Shown one piece after another: positions 52,374 to 62,481 of a DNA stretch of 64,000 nt. Source of the DNA: Robinsoniella peoriensis (GTDB lineage: Bacteria; Bacillota; Clostridia; Lachnospirales; Lachnospiraceae); NCBI RefSeq assembly GCF_042680125.1, contig NZ_JBHTNY010000020.1; one strand, 5' to 3'. The position numbers and the translations under genes are program-made. Position 1 is the first letter of the stretch; every line of letters begins with the position of its first letter. The notes under the pieces are model-generated. The model ran no database searches, was not told the DNA's origin, and saw only the letters and a list, made by a program, of their open reading frames with translations.

Positions 52374-54299
52374 TTATACATCCAGTTCCGCATCTGAGGC
52401 ATGCTCATAAATGAATGCCCTTCTTGGCGGTACTTCCGTCCCCATTAAAAGCTCCGTTACATTGGATGCCATTCTGGCATCTTCTATTTCCACAAGCTTC
52501 AAACGGCGCGTGGCCGGGTTCAGGGTAGTTTCCCACAGCTGATCCGCATCCATTTCTCCAAGACCTTTGTATCGCTGCAGCGTAAAGGGTCCCTTATGGG
52601 CTCTGCGGTATTTTTCCAGTGCTTTATCATCATAGAGATATTCTTCCGTACCTCTGGATGGAACTGCCTTATACAATGGCGGCATTGCAATATACACGTG
52701 TCCTTCATAGATCAGATCCGGCATAAACCGGTAAAACAGGGTCAGTAGAAGTGTACTGATATGAGCACCGTCCACATCGGCATCTGCCATGATAATGATT
52801 TTATTATAACGCAGTTTCGATATGTCAAAATCGTTGCCATAGCCTTCAGAAAATCCGCAGCCGAAAGCATTGATCATTGTCTTAATCTCTGCATTCGCCA
52901 GTACTTTATCAATACTTGCCTTTTCAACATTCAGTATCTTACCACGGATAGGCAGGATTGCCTGGTAGTTACGGTCTCTTGCATTTTTGGCTGATCCGCC
53001 TGCGGAATCTCCCTCTACGATGAATATTTCACATTGCTCCGGTTTACGGCTTTCACAATTGGAGAGTTTTCCATTAGAATCAAAGGAATATTTTTGCCTT
53101 GTCAGCATATTCGTTTTTGCTTTTTCTTCAGATTTTCGAATTTTAGCAGCTTTTTCGGCACAGGAAAGTACACTTTTTAAAGTTTCCAGGTTACGGTCAA
53201 AGTAAAGGACAACCTCTTCTCCCGTCACCTTTCCGGAAGCTTTTGCCGCATCCTGATTATCCAGCTTAGTCTTTGTCTGGCCTTCAAAACGAGGAGCCGG
53301 ATGCTTGATAGAAATTACGGCAGTCAATCCGTTTCGGATATCGGCACCGGTAAAGTTGGCATCTTTTTCTTTTAAAATCCCTAATTCCCTTGCGTAATTA
53401 TTCATGACGGTGGTAAAAGTTGTCTTAAATCCGGTCAAATGGGTTCCGCCCTCTGCATTATAAATATTATTACAAAAGCCCAATACATTTTCATGGAACT
53501 CATTGACATACTGAAATGCACATTCTACTGTTATGCCTTCCGCTTCTCCTTTAAAATAAATGGGCTCATGCAGGGATTCTTTATGCTGATTCAAATCCTT
53601 TACAAACCCAATAATTCCATCTGGTTCATGAAATTCAATATGTTCTGTCTCCGCTCCCCGCCTGTCTTCAAATACGATTGTAAGAGTCGGATTTAAATAA
53701 GCTGTTTCGTGGAGACGGCTTTTCACTTCCTCCGCCGCAAAATTAGTCTTTTCAAATATTTCCGGATCCGGCAGGAAGTTAATCAGTGTACCTGTCTTCC
53801 TGGACTTTCCAATTACCGGCAGCAGTCCGTTTTCCAAATCAATGACCGGAATTCCTCTTTCATAGCGGTCATGATGAATCGCACCTTCCCTGCTTACCTT
53901 AATATCCAGATACGTAGATAATGCATTTACGACAGAAGAACCTACACCATGCAGTCCGCCGCTTGTCTTGTATACCGAATCATCAAATTTTCCCCCGGCA
54001 TGCAGTGTCGTAAATACCAGACGTTCTGCTGACATTCCCTTCTCGTGCATCCCCACCGGAATACCACGTCCATTGTCATTTACCGTACAGGAACCGTCTT
54101 TCTCCAGTGTCACCTCGATCCGGTCACAAAATCCAGCCAGATGCTCGTCCACTGCATTATCGACAATTTCATATATAAGATGATTGAGGCCTTTTCTGGA
54201 AACACTACCAATATACATACCTGGTCTCTTTCGAACTGCTTCCAGGCCTTCCAGTACAGAGATGCTGCTCGCATCATATGTCATCGTTTGCTTTGCCAT
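52374..54299 (-). CDS. parE: Type IIA topoisomerase B subunit (ParE-like)
   Basis: 641 residues from ATG 54299 (GAAAGG upstream). GHKL ATPase motifs are EIVDNAVDE (Glu44/Asn48 region), DNGRGIP and GLHGVGSS; the TOPRIM motifs are EGDSAGGSAK and DADVDGAHI. Shares operon with the A subunit. The A subunit lacking a GyrA box suggests ParE rather than GyrB, but GyrB/ParE are hard to separate by eye. Confidence 0.85.
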   Translation of the reverse strand: MAKQTMTYDASSISVLEGLEAVRKRPGMYIGSVSRKGLNHLIYEIVDNAVDEHLAGFCDRIEVTLEKDGSCTVNDNGRGIPVGMHEKGMSAERLVFTTLHAGGKFDDSVYKTSGGLHGVGSSVVNALSTYLDIKVSREGAIHHDRYERGIPVIDLENGLLPVIGKSRKTGTLINFLPDPEIFEKTNFAAEEVKSRLHETAYLNPTLTIVFEDRRGAETEHIEFHEPDGIIGFVKDLNQHKESLHEPIYFKGEAEGITVECAFQYVNEFHENVLGFCNNIYNAEGGTHLTGFKTTFTTVMNNYARELGILKEKDANFTGADIRNGLTAVISIKHPAPRFEGQTKTKLDNQDAAKASGKVTGEEVVLYFDRNLETLKSVLSCAEKAAKIRKSEEKAKTNMLTRQKYSFDSNGKLSNCESRKPEQCEIFIVEGDSAGGSAKNARDRNYQAILPIRGKILNVEKASIDKVLANAEIKTMINAFGCGFSEGYGNDFDISKLRYNKIIIMADADVDGAHISTLLLTLFYRFMPDLIYEGHVYIAMPPLYKAVPSRGTEEYLYDDKALEKYRRAHKGPFTLQRYKGLGEMDADQLWETTLNPATRRLKLVEIEDARMASNVTELLMGTEVPPRRAFIYEHASDAELDV

Positions 54300-54415
54300 T
54301 TTCATTATCCTTTCATAACTTATCATTTACCTAACCGCTATTATAACAACATCCGGATTAAAAATGCAAGTAAAAATCAAATTGCCTCTTCATCCGGTAA
54401 CTTTTACAGGCATTA

Positions 54416-54450
54416 AAAAGGAACCCGCATATTGAAAAAGGGTTCCTTTT
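54416..54450 (-). terminator. Terminator after the metallo-beta-lactamase-like gene
   Basis: Minus-strand stem of 11 bp (AAAAGGAACCC / GGGTTCCTTTT) followed by a T-run. Ends the 54472 gene before parE. Confidence 0.85.
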
Positions 54451-54471
54451 CTGATTCGTCTGATATTTAAT

Positions 54472-55641
54472 TTACGGGCTGCATCTTTTGCAGGGATCAT
54501 ATCCTTTGGAAATTAAATCATCCCTGCTTCCATTATAATACTGCTTATTGGATTCGTTCATTTGTTTTACGGATGAACATCCGGGCTTATGAAATTTACC
54601 GGTATTCGTATTAATGATAAAATCCGTTCCTTTTACCGTAGCCTCTGTTGCTGATTCCGTAGTTTGTTTTTCGCTCCGGCTATTTTTTATATCACCTGAT
54701 TTACCGGTTTTATCTTCTTTATTGGAAGTATATTTCCAGGTAATATCAGTCCCATCGCTGGATGCCACGATGGAACCCAGTTCATCTGTCCTATAATATT
54801 TAATCTTATTCTCAGATAACTTTTTAAGACTCTCTTCATCCGGAAGTCCGTAATCATTATCTTTCCCTACGCTGATAACCGCGTATGCAGGCTGTACAGC
54901 TTTTAGAAATGCATCCGTTGTGGACGTACGGCTGCCATGATGGCTAAGTTTTAATACATCTGCCTTCAGATCGATCTTGGAATCCAGCATATCTTTCTCT
55001 GAATCTTTTTCAGCATCTCCGCACAGTACAAAGCTGTTCTTTCCATTTACCAATTTAATGCCTACCGACCAGTTATTATAATTATCGCCATAGTCCTTGC
55101 CCTTTTTTGGTGACAAAATGGTAAATTCAGAATCACCCAGCTTGTATTTCTTACCCGGTACAGGATCGGTAATACTAAGCTTCTTTTTTTCAATTGCAGC
55201 TACAACATCTTCAAATGTCTTCGTTGTGTGGGCTTTTGCCGGCATGATTAATGTCTGGATGTCATATGTATCAATTACAGTGTCTAATGAACCGATATGA
55301 TCTTCATGGGGATGTGTTCCGATTACATAATCCAGCTTTTTCACACCCTGTTTTTTCAAATAATCTAAAATTGTGTCTGCATCATCATTATTTCCTGCAT
55401 CAACCAGCATATACTTTCCTGCTGACTCCACCAGAATACAGTCCGCCTGACCCACATCAATAAAATGTACATTCATCCCCTTATTTTGGGTTTCTTTACT
55501 TTTGGATATCTGTTGATCTGCAGCTGAAGCAGTTCCTGCCGCTGCTTCAACTTTATTCATTCCGATTGTTCCAATTCCGCACAAAACAAAAACCATGGCA
55601 AATAACAGCCCTAATATTCTCTTTGTTTTAAATCCTCTCAT
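54472..55641 (-). CDS. Secreted ComEC-like metallo-beta-lactamase-fold protein with C-terminal Cys motif
   Basis: 389 residues. A signal peptide (about 1-34) precedes the mature enzyme. Metal ligands are in GTHPHEDHIGS (His110, His112, Asp114, His115) and the later SHHGSRTST segment, as in ComEC/Rec2-type hydrolases (phosphodiesterase-like). A Ser/Thr/Lys-rich linker (about 310-340) leads to a C-terminal HxxGC(18+)CKRC-type element resembling the Ada metal-binding motif. Substrate is unknown; the motif can bind zinc, DNA or neither. Confidence 0.82.
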   Translation of the reverse strand: MRGFKTKRILGLLFAMVFVLCGIGTIGMNKVEAAAGTASAADQQISKSKETQNKGMNVHFIDVGQADCILVESAGKYMLVDAGNNDDADTILDYLKKQGVKKLDYVIGTHPHEDHIGSLDTVIDTYDIQTLIMPAKAHTTKTFEDVVAAIEKKKLSITDPVPGKKYKLGDSEFTILSPKKGKDYGDNYNNWSVGIKLVNGKNSFVLCGDAEKDSEKDMLDSKIDLKADVLKLSHHGSRTSTTDAFLKAVQPAYAVISVGKDNDYGLPDEESLKKLSENKIKYYRTDELGSIVASSDGTDITWKYTSNKEDKTGKSGDIKNSRSEKQTTESATEATVKGTDFIINTNTGKFHKPGCSSVKQMNESNKQYYNGSRDDLISKGYDPCKRCSP

Positions 55642-55740
55642 CTCTTGTTCCTCCCTGGCATATATGGCAGCAGCCTAATGATACCTCTATATTAGTGCCA
55701 AATCATGGATTTGTCCAGTGCTTTGAAGGAAAATTAGTTC

Positions 55741-58700
55741 TTACCTGGTAACTTTTTTACTTATTACCTTGCCAGTTTTCCCGGTTATATTTGTTTTTCC
55801 AGATTTACGGTAAGCTCTTATTTTGTAGTAATAAGTTTTACCTTTTTTTAGTCCGCTATCGGTAAATGTAAAGGACTTTCGCTTAGTATTAGTAACTTTG
55901 ATGGTTTTAATTTTTTTGAATGTCCCATTTTTACCGGCAGCACGATATATTTTGTAGCCATCGGCACCATCTGTCTTCTTCCATTTGATGGATAAGGATT
56001 TCGCTTTTTTGTTGGAAACAGAAGCAATTTTAACTTCTCCCGGAACAACTTTGCAGCTTTTAATCGCAGAATAGCTTCCATATTTCTTCTTATTATTTAT
56101 ATATCCAAATGCTCGTATCTTATAGTAGTAGGTTTTTCCGGATTTACGCTTTTTGTCCGTATAGGAAGTCTGAGATCCTTTTTTTATGGAGGCAGCTACT
56201 TTATATTTTCCATTTTTCTTATCACTCCGGTAAATGATACAGCCCGAAGCATTTTTTGCCTTTTTCCAGGTGAGCTTCAGACTGTTATAGGAAGAAGCTG
56301 TTACTTTAAGAGCGGTGTTTCCAACGGTTACTTCAGGAGCAACGGGTTCTGACGGCTCATCCGGTTTGGGGGGCTGCGGTTTTGGCGGTTCTGGCCTGGA
56401 CGGTTCCGGCTGCTTTTTCGTAGTATAGAATATATCTACATCTGACCGGGCAGTTCCCGTGTTATCATTAGTCACTTTGGCATACCATCCATATCCCGTT
56501 TCCGGCGAAAGCCCGCTATAGTTAAACTCTGCCTTGCCGTTAGAAACAGGTGCTCTTCCGATCAGCTCATCCGTGTATACTGCCGCAGCAAAACGGCTGG
56601 TTACCAAAGATTTGGCTGAGGTATCAAAATCAACATCCAGTTCATAGATATCCTGATTAATTGCAACGGTTCCAGCGCCATAAGACTCCAGCTTTGGTGA
56701 ATCAAAGTAGTTAAAATCTTCTTTCGCAGGCGAATAGGAATTCATATAAATCTTATCATTCTGAAGATCGAAATACAGGAATTTGATATACTCTGAACCA
56801 CCTTCCGGATCTGACTGATAATCAGTACAGATCTGATATACCAGACGCTGTGTGCCATCCGCATTCTGGAATTCGTCTACCTGTATAGATGCACCATGGT
56901 AATGACCATTTAAAACTGCGATTACATTTTCATTTTTAGCTACTACATTTTCCTGAATCACCTTTCCGGCATAATCTAAGATGCTGTCATCTGTAATTTT
57001 AACATTTGCATATCTGTGGAAACACAAAATTGCTTTTCTATCTTTGTATTGCTCCAATACCTGATTCATCCAGTCAATCTCTTCCTGATAAATATCCCAG
57101 CTCATATATAGAATAATGAGATCCTGTCCATTTTCCGTCAGCAGATCATAATGTCCCAGATTATTCTTGTAGCTCTCTCCATAGTAATCCTTATCTGAGA
57201 ACCGGTCTTCACCAAAATTATTCCAGTAATTATTGTAATACTCATTTCCTGCTGCTACATCATGGTTTCCGGCCAATACCCCATACGGCATATTGTTATC
57301 GTCAAATATTTTCATTGCCTGATCCGCACGCTGCCATTGATCCTGCATATCCCATTCGTCTACAATATCTCCTGTATGGATGGTGTAGCGAATCTTCCAA
57401 TCCAGTGCATTGTTTACAATCCATTGATTCTGAGCTGAAAAATGGTCATGCCAGGTTTCTGCATAATATTGGGTATCTGTAATCCATGCCATGGAAAAGT
57501 CGTATTGCTCCGGTCTTAGCGTACCCTCCCAGCCAGAAAGTGCTGCACTTTTTGCTTTTCCCGGAGATACTTGTGGAGTACCTGCACTTCTGCATTGAAC
57601 CAAAAGATATGCCGTGTCCTGCACCACATGATTTTCTGCCTGGAATTCTGCCTTAATGCTTCCGGTATCATCTGCTTTTTTCAGCAGTTCCCATCGGTTT
57701 TCCTTTGTATTGTATACGTACATAGCGGTCGCATGTGTTTCGTCTGCATAACTTGCATTACCATCCCAGTTTGCGGCAATGCGGTCCGTACTTTTAACGG
57801 TCCCCGTCTTAACGGTAAAGATCTGATAAGGAAGATTGCCGGTAGGTGAGGTAACCTTCATTTCTTCATTTCCAGCAGCCAGTGTGATCTGGCTGCTCCC
57901 ATCACTTTGTACCATGGTTACCGATCCATTTTCCAGGGTCAGGGCTCTTCCTTTATAAAATTCTGCTGTTCCGCTCTTCCCGTTTAATTGTGCAGCCTCC
58001 ACTGTCAGTTTCGCCTGATCTGCTTTTGTTTCGCTGGTTTTTGCGGTAATTCCGGAAGGATTAACGGTATTTGTTGTGAATGTCACTTCATTTTCGGTTT
58101 TATTTCCGCAGATATCATATGCTGTTACCGTAAATGTGTGCTCTCCTGCCTCCATATCTTTTGAAGCAATTTTATATGGAAGTGAAATGGTTTTTCCGTC
58201 CAGACGTGCCCAGGTCATCTGTTCCTGAATTCCATTTGTATCTGTGATTTCAGGATCAAACAGAATATCTCCTGTTAATACGTCATGATTCTGTATCCCC
58301 GGACGGATAACCGGTGCCGTATTATCTACGGTAACATTTGCTGTAGCTTCTTTCTCTTCTGAAACAGCTTTTACTTCATATACACCATCTATCAATTTTG
58401 AAGTATCCCAGTTTGTACCAACTGCGGTGAGTTTATCAGCAGGTATTGTAAAATGCAGTTCCAATGATGGCGCCATGGTACCATTTTTTGTGTCTCCGAT
58501 CTTATATGTCCTGTCTATTTCCGGATTCTCCAGATCCAATTGGAATGAATCCCCTGAATAGGTATAATCCTGCATAGCGCGGTCGGGCCCGATTACTTCT
58601 CCATTTGCCAGCACTAATTTTACATTGTTCACCGTAAAATCTTCATGGTTTTCGGATGGCTGATAGATATCTTCAAACGGTGTTCCGGAATCACCTGCCC

Positions 58701-61566
58701 AAATAGTGAATGTAACAACGTAGTTTCCATTTTCATCTACTGCAAAGTATTTGTTATCTACCAAAAATGCGCGGTCTGCCAGATTTGTCCATTTTCCAAG
58801 ATAGGATATGATCTCCCGGTTATTCTCCCCATATGGAGCTGTCACAACATTTTTGAAATAATTATCCTGACCCCCTGTTTCCAGCGAAAGAAAAGCACCA
58901 TTTTCTAGTACTCCTGCTGTATCTTCTTCTTTATTATTAATTAATATCTTTGTATCTTTATTATTTTTGCCATTATTTGCAGTGATTGTCTTTACTCCAT
59001 TTACAACGCTTGCGTCATTAACGTTCAGACGAATGCCCTCAAAATCATTTGCTCCATTGATTCCTACGGTGTAGGTTTTTGTCTTAGTACTGCGGTAAAG
59101 GTTGTATCCCTCAACATAAAATTCCAGGCTTTTATGTCCCAGGATTTCATTTGCCGGAATTCTGGCAAAAAAACGTCCATTTACCCGCTGCTTTGCTTCA
59201 TAAACAGTGCGAAATGTCTCTTCATTATCAAAGCGGTACTTGATTGCCATGGAAGTCAATCCAATAGCATCGGTACAATCAAAAGCTGCAAATAATTCCT
59301 CTCCTTCACTAATGGATGCCGGCACCGGATTATCCGTACGTTCTTTCACAACCGGAGAAGCCCCTGTATCCGGATATTCCGGGTAACCCGGGAAATTTAC
59401 CCGCTTATCTTCGGAAGGTACCTGCCATGTATGCGTATTTCCTGGTGATGGCTGCAGCTTATTTGATACCTTTATGCTTTCTTTATAATCGCCGCTTTTT
59501 GGATAAGTGTACTGAATGGCAGTATTCTCTCCAGGTTTACAATCAGCACCATTTTCATTGAAAGTAACACTTGCAATCACCTTATCAAAGGCACGTCCAA
59601 TACTTAACTTTCGCCAGTCGCTGCCATGGAATCCAGCATAATCAATCCGAACAATATCCTTATTTTCAACCAGATCTGTTCCAAAATTTGTGTTAAACTG
59701 TTCTACGGTAGTTCCATTATTGCTCAACCACAAAACAACGCTTTTTCCGGGCTCCATATAGATATCCGGGGCATTTATTGTCCAGGTCTTAGATACTTTG
59801 CCTGCTTCTGCATCCGTCGGATACTGATAATAAAGGGTATAATAACCCAGATTTATCGTCTGGTTGGAATTGTTATATATTTCTGCATAGGTGTATTGTC
59901 CATTTTCATGAACTGGCAGCACTTCCGTAAAAATAAGGGGCGGCTCCTTTGTGTAGTCAAGATCGCCATGATTTACAGCAATCGTAATATTCTCTGTTAA
60001 TTTTCCATCAGACGATTCCACGTGCCAGGTCACCTCATCCGACCAGAGAAGATCTTTCGACAGATCAACCGAGAACGTTGCTTCTGCACTTTTGTTTTTG
60101 GATTTCATCTGCACTTTTTCAGCCGGTAATCCTGCCTGCTGATAAGAAAGATATATATTTACCGCACCCAAAGCTCCGCTCACATCAACTGAAAACGATA
60201 TCCTGTCTTCAAGTTCTTCTGCCGCAGCATTGGTTAACAAGGTCTCTGCCGACAAATCCACCGGCTGGTCCGGCATCTGCCAGGATGCTGTCATTCCAGG
60301 TGTTGGTTCTGCCTGAGTCGACACCTTATACCCCATATTTCCATCTTTTCGATAGGTAAACTGATCAGATACTTTTTTTGCAGGCGCCGGATTATCGCTT
60401 CCGCTGACACTGCATTCTGCAATAATATCATCCGTTGATTTTCCAATACGTACCGTCCGGTCCTGACTGGCATGAAAACCGCCATGCTTAATATGAATAA
60501 CCTGGACATTCTGTGATATCCCATAATATTCCCTCATTGCAGTTTCTTTAGACTCACTATATACCGTTCCGCCCGGCCAGAAAATACAGCTTTCTCCCGG
60601 CTGTAAGATCACATCTTTATCTGATATATGGCCGCTTGGTACCTTGGAAGCCGTTGTGCTGTTATATCCATCCGTAAACCACTCCAGCCAGCTTCCGGTA
60701 GGATAAACGTAATAGAAAATATAATCTTTCAGATTGACTGCTTCATTTGCATTGTTATACACTTCAAACCAGGTATAGCCGGCACCCTTAGGGGACGCCT
60801 GCACAGCCTCTGTAATTAAAAGAGGCGACGCTTCATCGCTGTCAACCGAGCTAATGAGTACCGTATCTACATCGCTGCTTTTTACCGACTGTTCACCAAA
60901 AAATGCCTGGGTAAACCATTCAAGGCTGTCTGTATATAGCTCATCCCGCTCCAGAACTGCCTGATAGCTATCCGGATTATCCTGGCCAACAACTTGTGTC
61001 ATTTCAACAGAAGTATATTCCTGATCCGGCATCTGGCGGTAAAACAGCCAGAGACTATCCGGTTTAGTCTCACCATCCACTGCTGCAGTTACTATTATAT
61101 TTTCTCCCTTAATGTCATTTCCTGAAATTTCATTACGAATTGTATCCAAAAGTGAAGTTTTCAGATCAGAGTTATTCTCTGGCTTTAAATTATTATCGCT
61201 GCCTGCACTCGTGTCTGACTCATCAGTTTTAGGTTCTGACGATTCTTTATCATCCGATTGCCTTTGCTCTGTCTCCGAAAAATTTGATTCTGCCTGGTTT
61301 GTTTCTAGAGTATTTCTGCCATCCTCAGAAAAGTTCTGATGTACTTCTACGCTTCCTGTCTGTTCAGAGTCAGATTCCGTATCTGTTATTTTACTTTGTG
61401 CTGCTTCGCTTTCATCGCTCTGACTCTGATAGACCTTGTCTTCTGCTATCGACGGAATCGGTTCCCCGGAAACAGCCATTGCATTTAGCGATGGAGTCAT
61501 TACCATTGATACCGACATGGCAATTGTCACAATTAGTGCCGTAATGCGTTTCATTCTGTTTTTCAT
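55741..61566 (-). CDS. Secreted 1941-residue calcineurin-like phosphoesterase with lamin-tail and Fn3-like domains
   Basis: Signal peptide about 1-33, then a low-complexity acidic Ser/Glu/Asp region (to about 140). Two lamin-tail domains (about 248-390 and 542-690: LLITEAVQ and LIFTEVLP starts), with associated beta-sandwich segments between. Beta-rich and Ig-like parts (about 780-1300) follow; the phosphoesterase domain (about 1355-1555) shows WITDTQYY, HTGDIVDEWDM, GNHDVA and LNGHYH, binding two metals. After a Pro-rich linker (about 1715-1740) come two Fn3-like domains (about 1745-1940) with YYYKIRA. No LPxTG-type anchor was seen. Presumed extracellular, substrate unknown. Confidence 0.85.
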   Translation of the reverse strand: MKNRMKRITALIVTIAMSVSMVMTPSLNAMAVSGEPIPSIAEDKVYQSQSDESEAAQSKITDTESDSEQTGSVEVHQNFSEDGRNTLETNQAESNFSETEQRQSDDKESSEPKTDESDTSAGSDNNLKPENNSDLKTSLLDTIRNEISGNDIKGENIIVTAAVDGETKPDSLWLFYRQMPDQEYTSVEMTQVVGQDNPDSYQAVLERDELYTDSLEWFTQAFFGEQSVKSSDVDTVLISSVDSDEASPLLITEAVQASPKGAGYTWFEVYNNANEAVNLKDYIFYYVYPTGSWLEWFTDGYNSTTASKVPSGHISDKDVILQPGESCIFWPGGTVYSESKETAMREYYGISQNVQVIHIKHGGFHASQDRTVRIGKSTDDIIAECSVSGSDNPAPAKKVSDQFTYRKDGNMGYKVSTQAEPTPGMTASWQMPDQPVDLSAETLLTNAAAEELEDRISFSVDVSGALGAVNIYLSYQQAGLPAEKVQMKSKNKSAEATFSVDLSKDLLWSDEVTWHVESSDGKLTENITIAVNHGDLDYTKEPPLIFTEVLPVHENGQYTYAEIYNNSNQTINLGYYTLYYQYPTDAEAGKVSKTWTINAPDIYMEPGKSVVLWLSNNGTTVEQFNTNFGTDLVENKDIVRIDYAGFHGSDWRKLSIGRAFDKVIASVTFNENGADCKPGENTAIQYTYPKSGDYKESIKVSNKLQPSPGNTHTWQVPSEDKRVNFPGYPEYPDTGASPVVKERTDNPVPASISEGEELFAAFDCTDAIGLTSMAIKYRFDNEETFRTVYEAKQRVNGRFFARIPANEILGHKSLEFYVEGYNLYRSTKTKTYTVGINGANDFEGIRLNVNDASVVNGVKTITANNGKNNKDTKILINNKEEDTAGVLENGAFLSLETGGQDNYFKNVVTAPYGENNREIISYLGKWTNLADRAFLVDNKYFAVDENGNYVVTFTIWAGDSGTPFEDIYQPSENHEDFTVNNVKLVLANGEVIGPDRAMQDYTYSGDSFQLDLENPEIDRTYKIGDTKNGTMAPSLELHFTIPADKLTAVGTNWDTSKLIDGVYEVKAVSEEKEATANVTVDNTAPVIRPGIQNHDVLTGDILFDPEITDTNGIQEQMTWARLDGKTISLPYKIASKDMEAGEHTFTVTAYDICGNKTENEVTFTTNTVNPSGITAKTSETKADQAKLTVEAAQLNGKSGTAEFYKGRALTLENGSVTMVQSDGSSQITLAAGNEEMKVTSPTGNLPYQIFTVKTGTVKSTDRIAANWDGNASYADETHATAMYVYNTKENRWELLKKADDTGSIKAEFQAENHVVQDTAYLLVQCRSAGTPQVSPGKAKSAALSGWEGTLRPEQYDFSMAWITDTQYYAETWHDHFSAQNQWIVNNALDWKIRYTIHTGDIVDEWDMQDQWQRADQAMKIFDDNNMPYGVLAGNHDVAAGNEYYNNYWNNFGEDRFSDKDYYGESYKNNLGHYDLLTENGQDLIILYMSWDIYQEEIDWMNQVLEQYKDRKAILCFHRYANVKITDDSILDYAGKVIQENVVAKNENVIAVLNGHYHGASIQVDEFQNADGTQRLVYQICTDYQSDPEGGSEYIKFLYFDLQNDKIYMNSYSPAKEDFNYFDSPKLESYGAGTVAINQDIYELDVDFDTSAKSLVTSRFAAAVYTDELIGRAPVSNGKAEFNYSGLSPETGYGWYAKVTNDNTGTARSDVDIFYTTKKQPEPSRPEPPKPQPPKPDEPSEPVAPEVTVGNTALKVTASSYNSLKLTWKKAKNASGCIIYRSDKKNGKYKVAASIKKGSQTSYTDKKRKSGKTYYYKIRAFGYINNKKKYGSYSAIKSCKVVPGEVKIASVSNKKAKSLSIKWKKTDGADGYKIYRAAGKNGTFKKIKTIKVTNTKRKSFTFTDSGLKKGKTYYYKIRAYRKSGKTNITGKTGKVISKKVTR

Positions 61567-61824
61567 TTCTTACCTTCCCTTCAATTAATTAATAATTTAC
61601 AGAAATCATCCTACTAAAATAGAAGTTTTTCCTCCACCTTTCTTTAGTAAAATAACTGTAAAGAACAAGTAATTAAATTCGGGAAATATAAAATATATTT
61701 TACAAATATCGGTCAATTTAACATTTCACCATACCTTTACTGATTAATAAATTCCGGGAAATCCACCCTGTAATTTAAAATTGTCGTAATTTGCAAAAAA
61801 ATTAAAAAAAATCAAAAAAAGTAC

Positions 61825-61853
61825 TTGCAAAATTTTCTAAAATGGTATATGAT
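61825..61853 (+). promoter_or_regulatory. Promoter of tRNA-Glu
   Basis: -35 TTGCAA (61825-61830), 17-base spacer, -10 TATGAT (61848-61853). The 61567-61824 gap to the secreted phosphoesterase is A/T-rich and must hold that gene's promoter: TTGACC, 17 bases, TTTTAT on the minus strand near 61690-61720 is a weak candidate. Confidence 0.6.
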
Positions 61854-61873
61854 ATGCAAGTACCAAGCGATGA

Positions 61874-61945
61874 GGTCCGTTGGTCAAGCGGTTAAGACGC
61901 CGCCCTCTCACGGCGGAAACAGGGGTTCGATTCCCCTACGGACTG
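61874..61945 (+). tRNA. tRNA-Glu (anticodon CTC)
   Basis: 72-base cloverleaf: acceptor GGTCCGT/ACGGACT with G1-U72, anticodon stem CCGCC/GGCGG around loop CTCTCAC (anticodon CTC, reads GAG), T-loop GTTCGATTC. CCA not encoded. Confidence 0.93.
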
Positions 61946-61956
61946 TTAATTGAATT

Positions 61957-61997
61957 GTGGAAAAGCCTTGTATTTACTGGGTTTTTCCACTTTTTTT
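61957..61997 (+). terminator. Terminator after tRNA-Glu
   Basis: Stem GTGGAAAA.. opposed by ..TTTTCCAC, followed by seven T. A plausible end for the tRNA transcript. Confidence 0.75.
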
Positions 61998-62065
61998 ATG
62001 TCTTTATTTTTTATGTCTTTATTTCTTTGATTGCCCTCGATTGCCTAACATTATCATGTAAATAT

Positions 62066-62481
62066 TTACGCTTTTAGTTTAAGTGCATTTTCCATCTGTT
62101 CTTCCGTTTGATTCTTCGTATATCTGTTGAAGCAATAATTTCTGAGTGTTTTCCTCTCGTCTTCGTGCCCAACCTGTTTTCTGATCTCTTTATGATTATA
62201 TTGCCATCAATCAATGCAGATATATAAGTCTTTCTTATTTTGTGCATACTCCTGTTTGTTATATTCAGTTTCTTACAGCATATTAATAATGCAGTTGAAA
62301 AAGAATGTGATTGAATTCTTTCTCCATTATCTCTTATGAATAAATATCCTTTTTTCCAGATTCCATTAGCGATATTGGTTTTTATAATCTGCTTCACAAG
62401 CTTCCTTGCATCCTGTGGAACATATACTGTTCTATCTCCAGCACATGATTTCGTATAGTCAACTACCTTACGCTCTTTCAC
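62066..62481 (-). pseudogene. Tyrosine integrase C-terminal remnant (frameshifted)
   Basis: A GTG-start frame (62481) covers the catalytic domain beginning KVVDYTKSCAGDRTVYVP and runs through SMHKIRKTYISALIDGN, the HxxR box. About 62200 the coding shifts frame; in the other frame it continues as IRKQVGHEDERKTLRNYCFNRYT, giving the second His and the catalytic Tyr, ending at 62066. The N-terminal SAM-like domain and the first catalytic Arg are missing. It lies 130 bases after tRNA-Glu, oriented toward it, the usual layout of an integrase with an attachment site in a tRNA. I read it as a dead relic. Confidence 0.75.

Noticed and set aside
52374..54299. Labelling the topoisomerase as gyrase (GyrA/GyrB)
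   Set aside because: The A subunit shows no GyrA box; ParC/ParE is the safer name, though B-subunit features alone do not decide.
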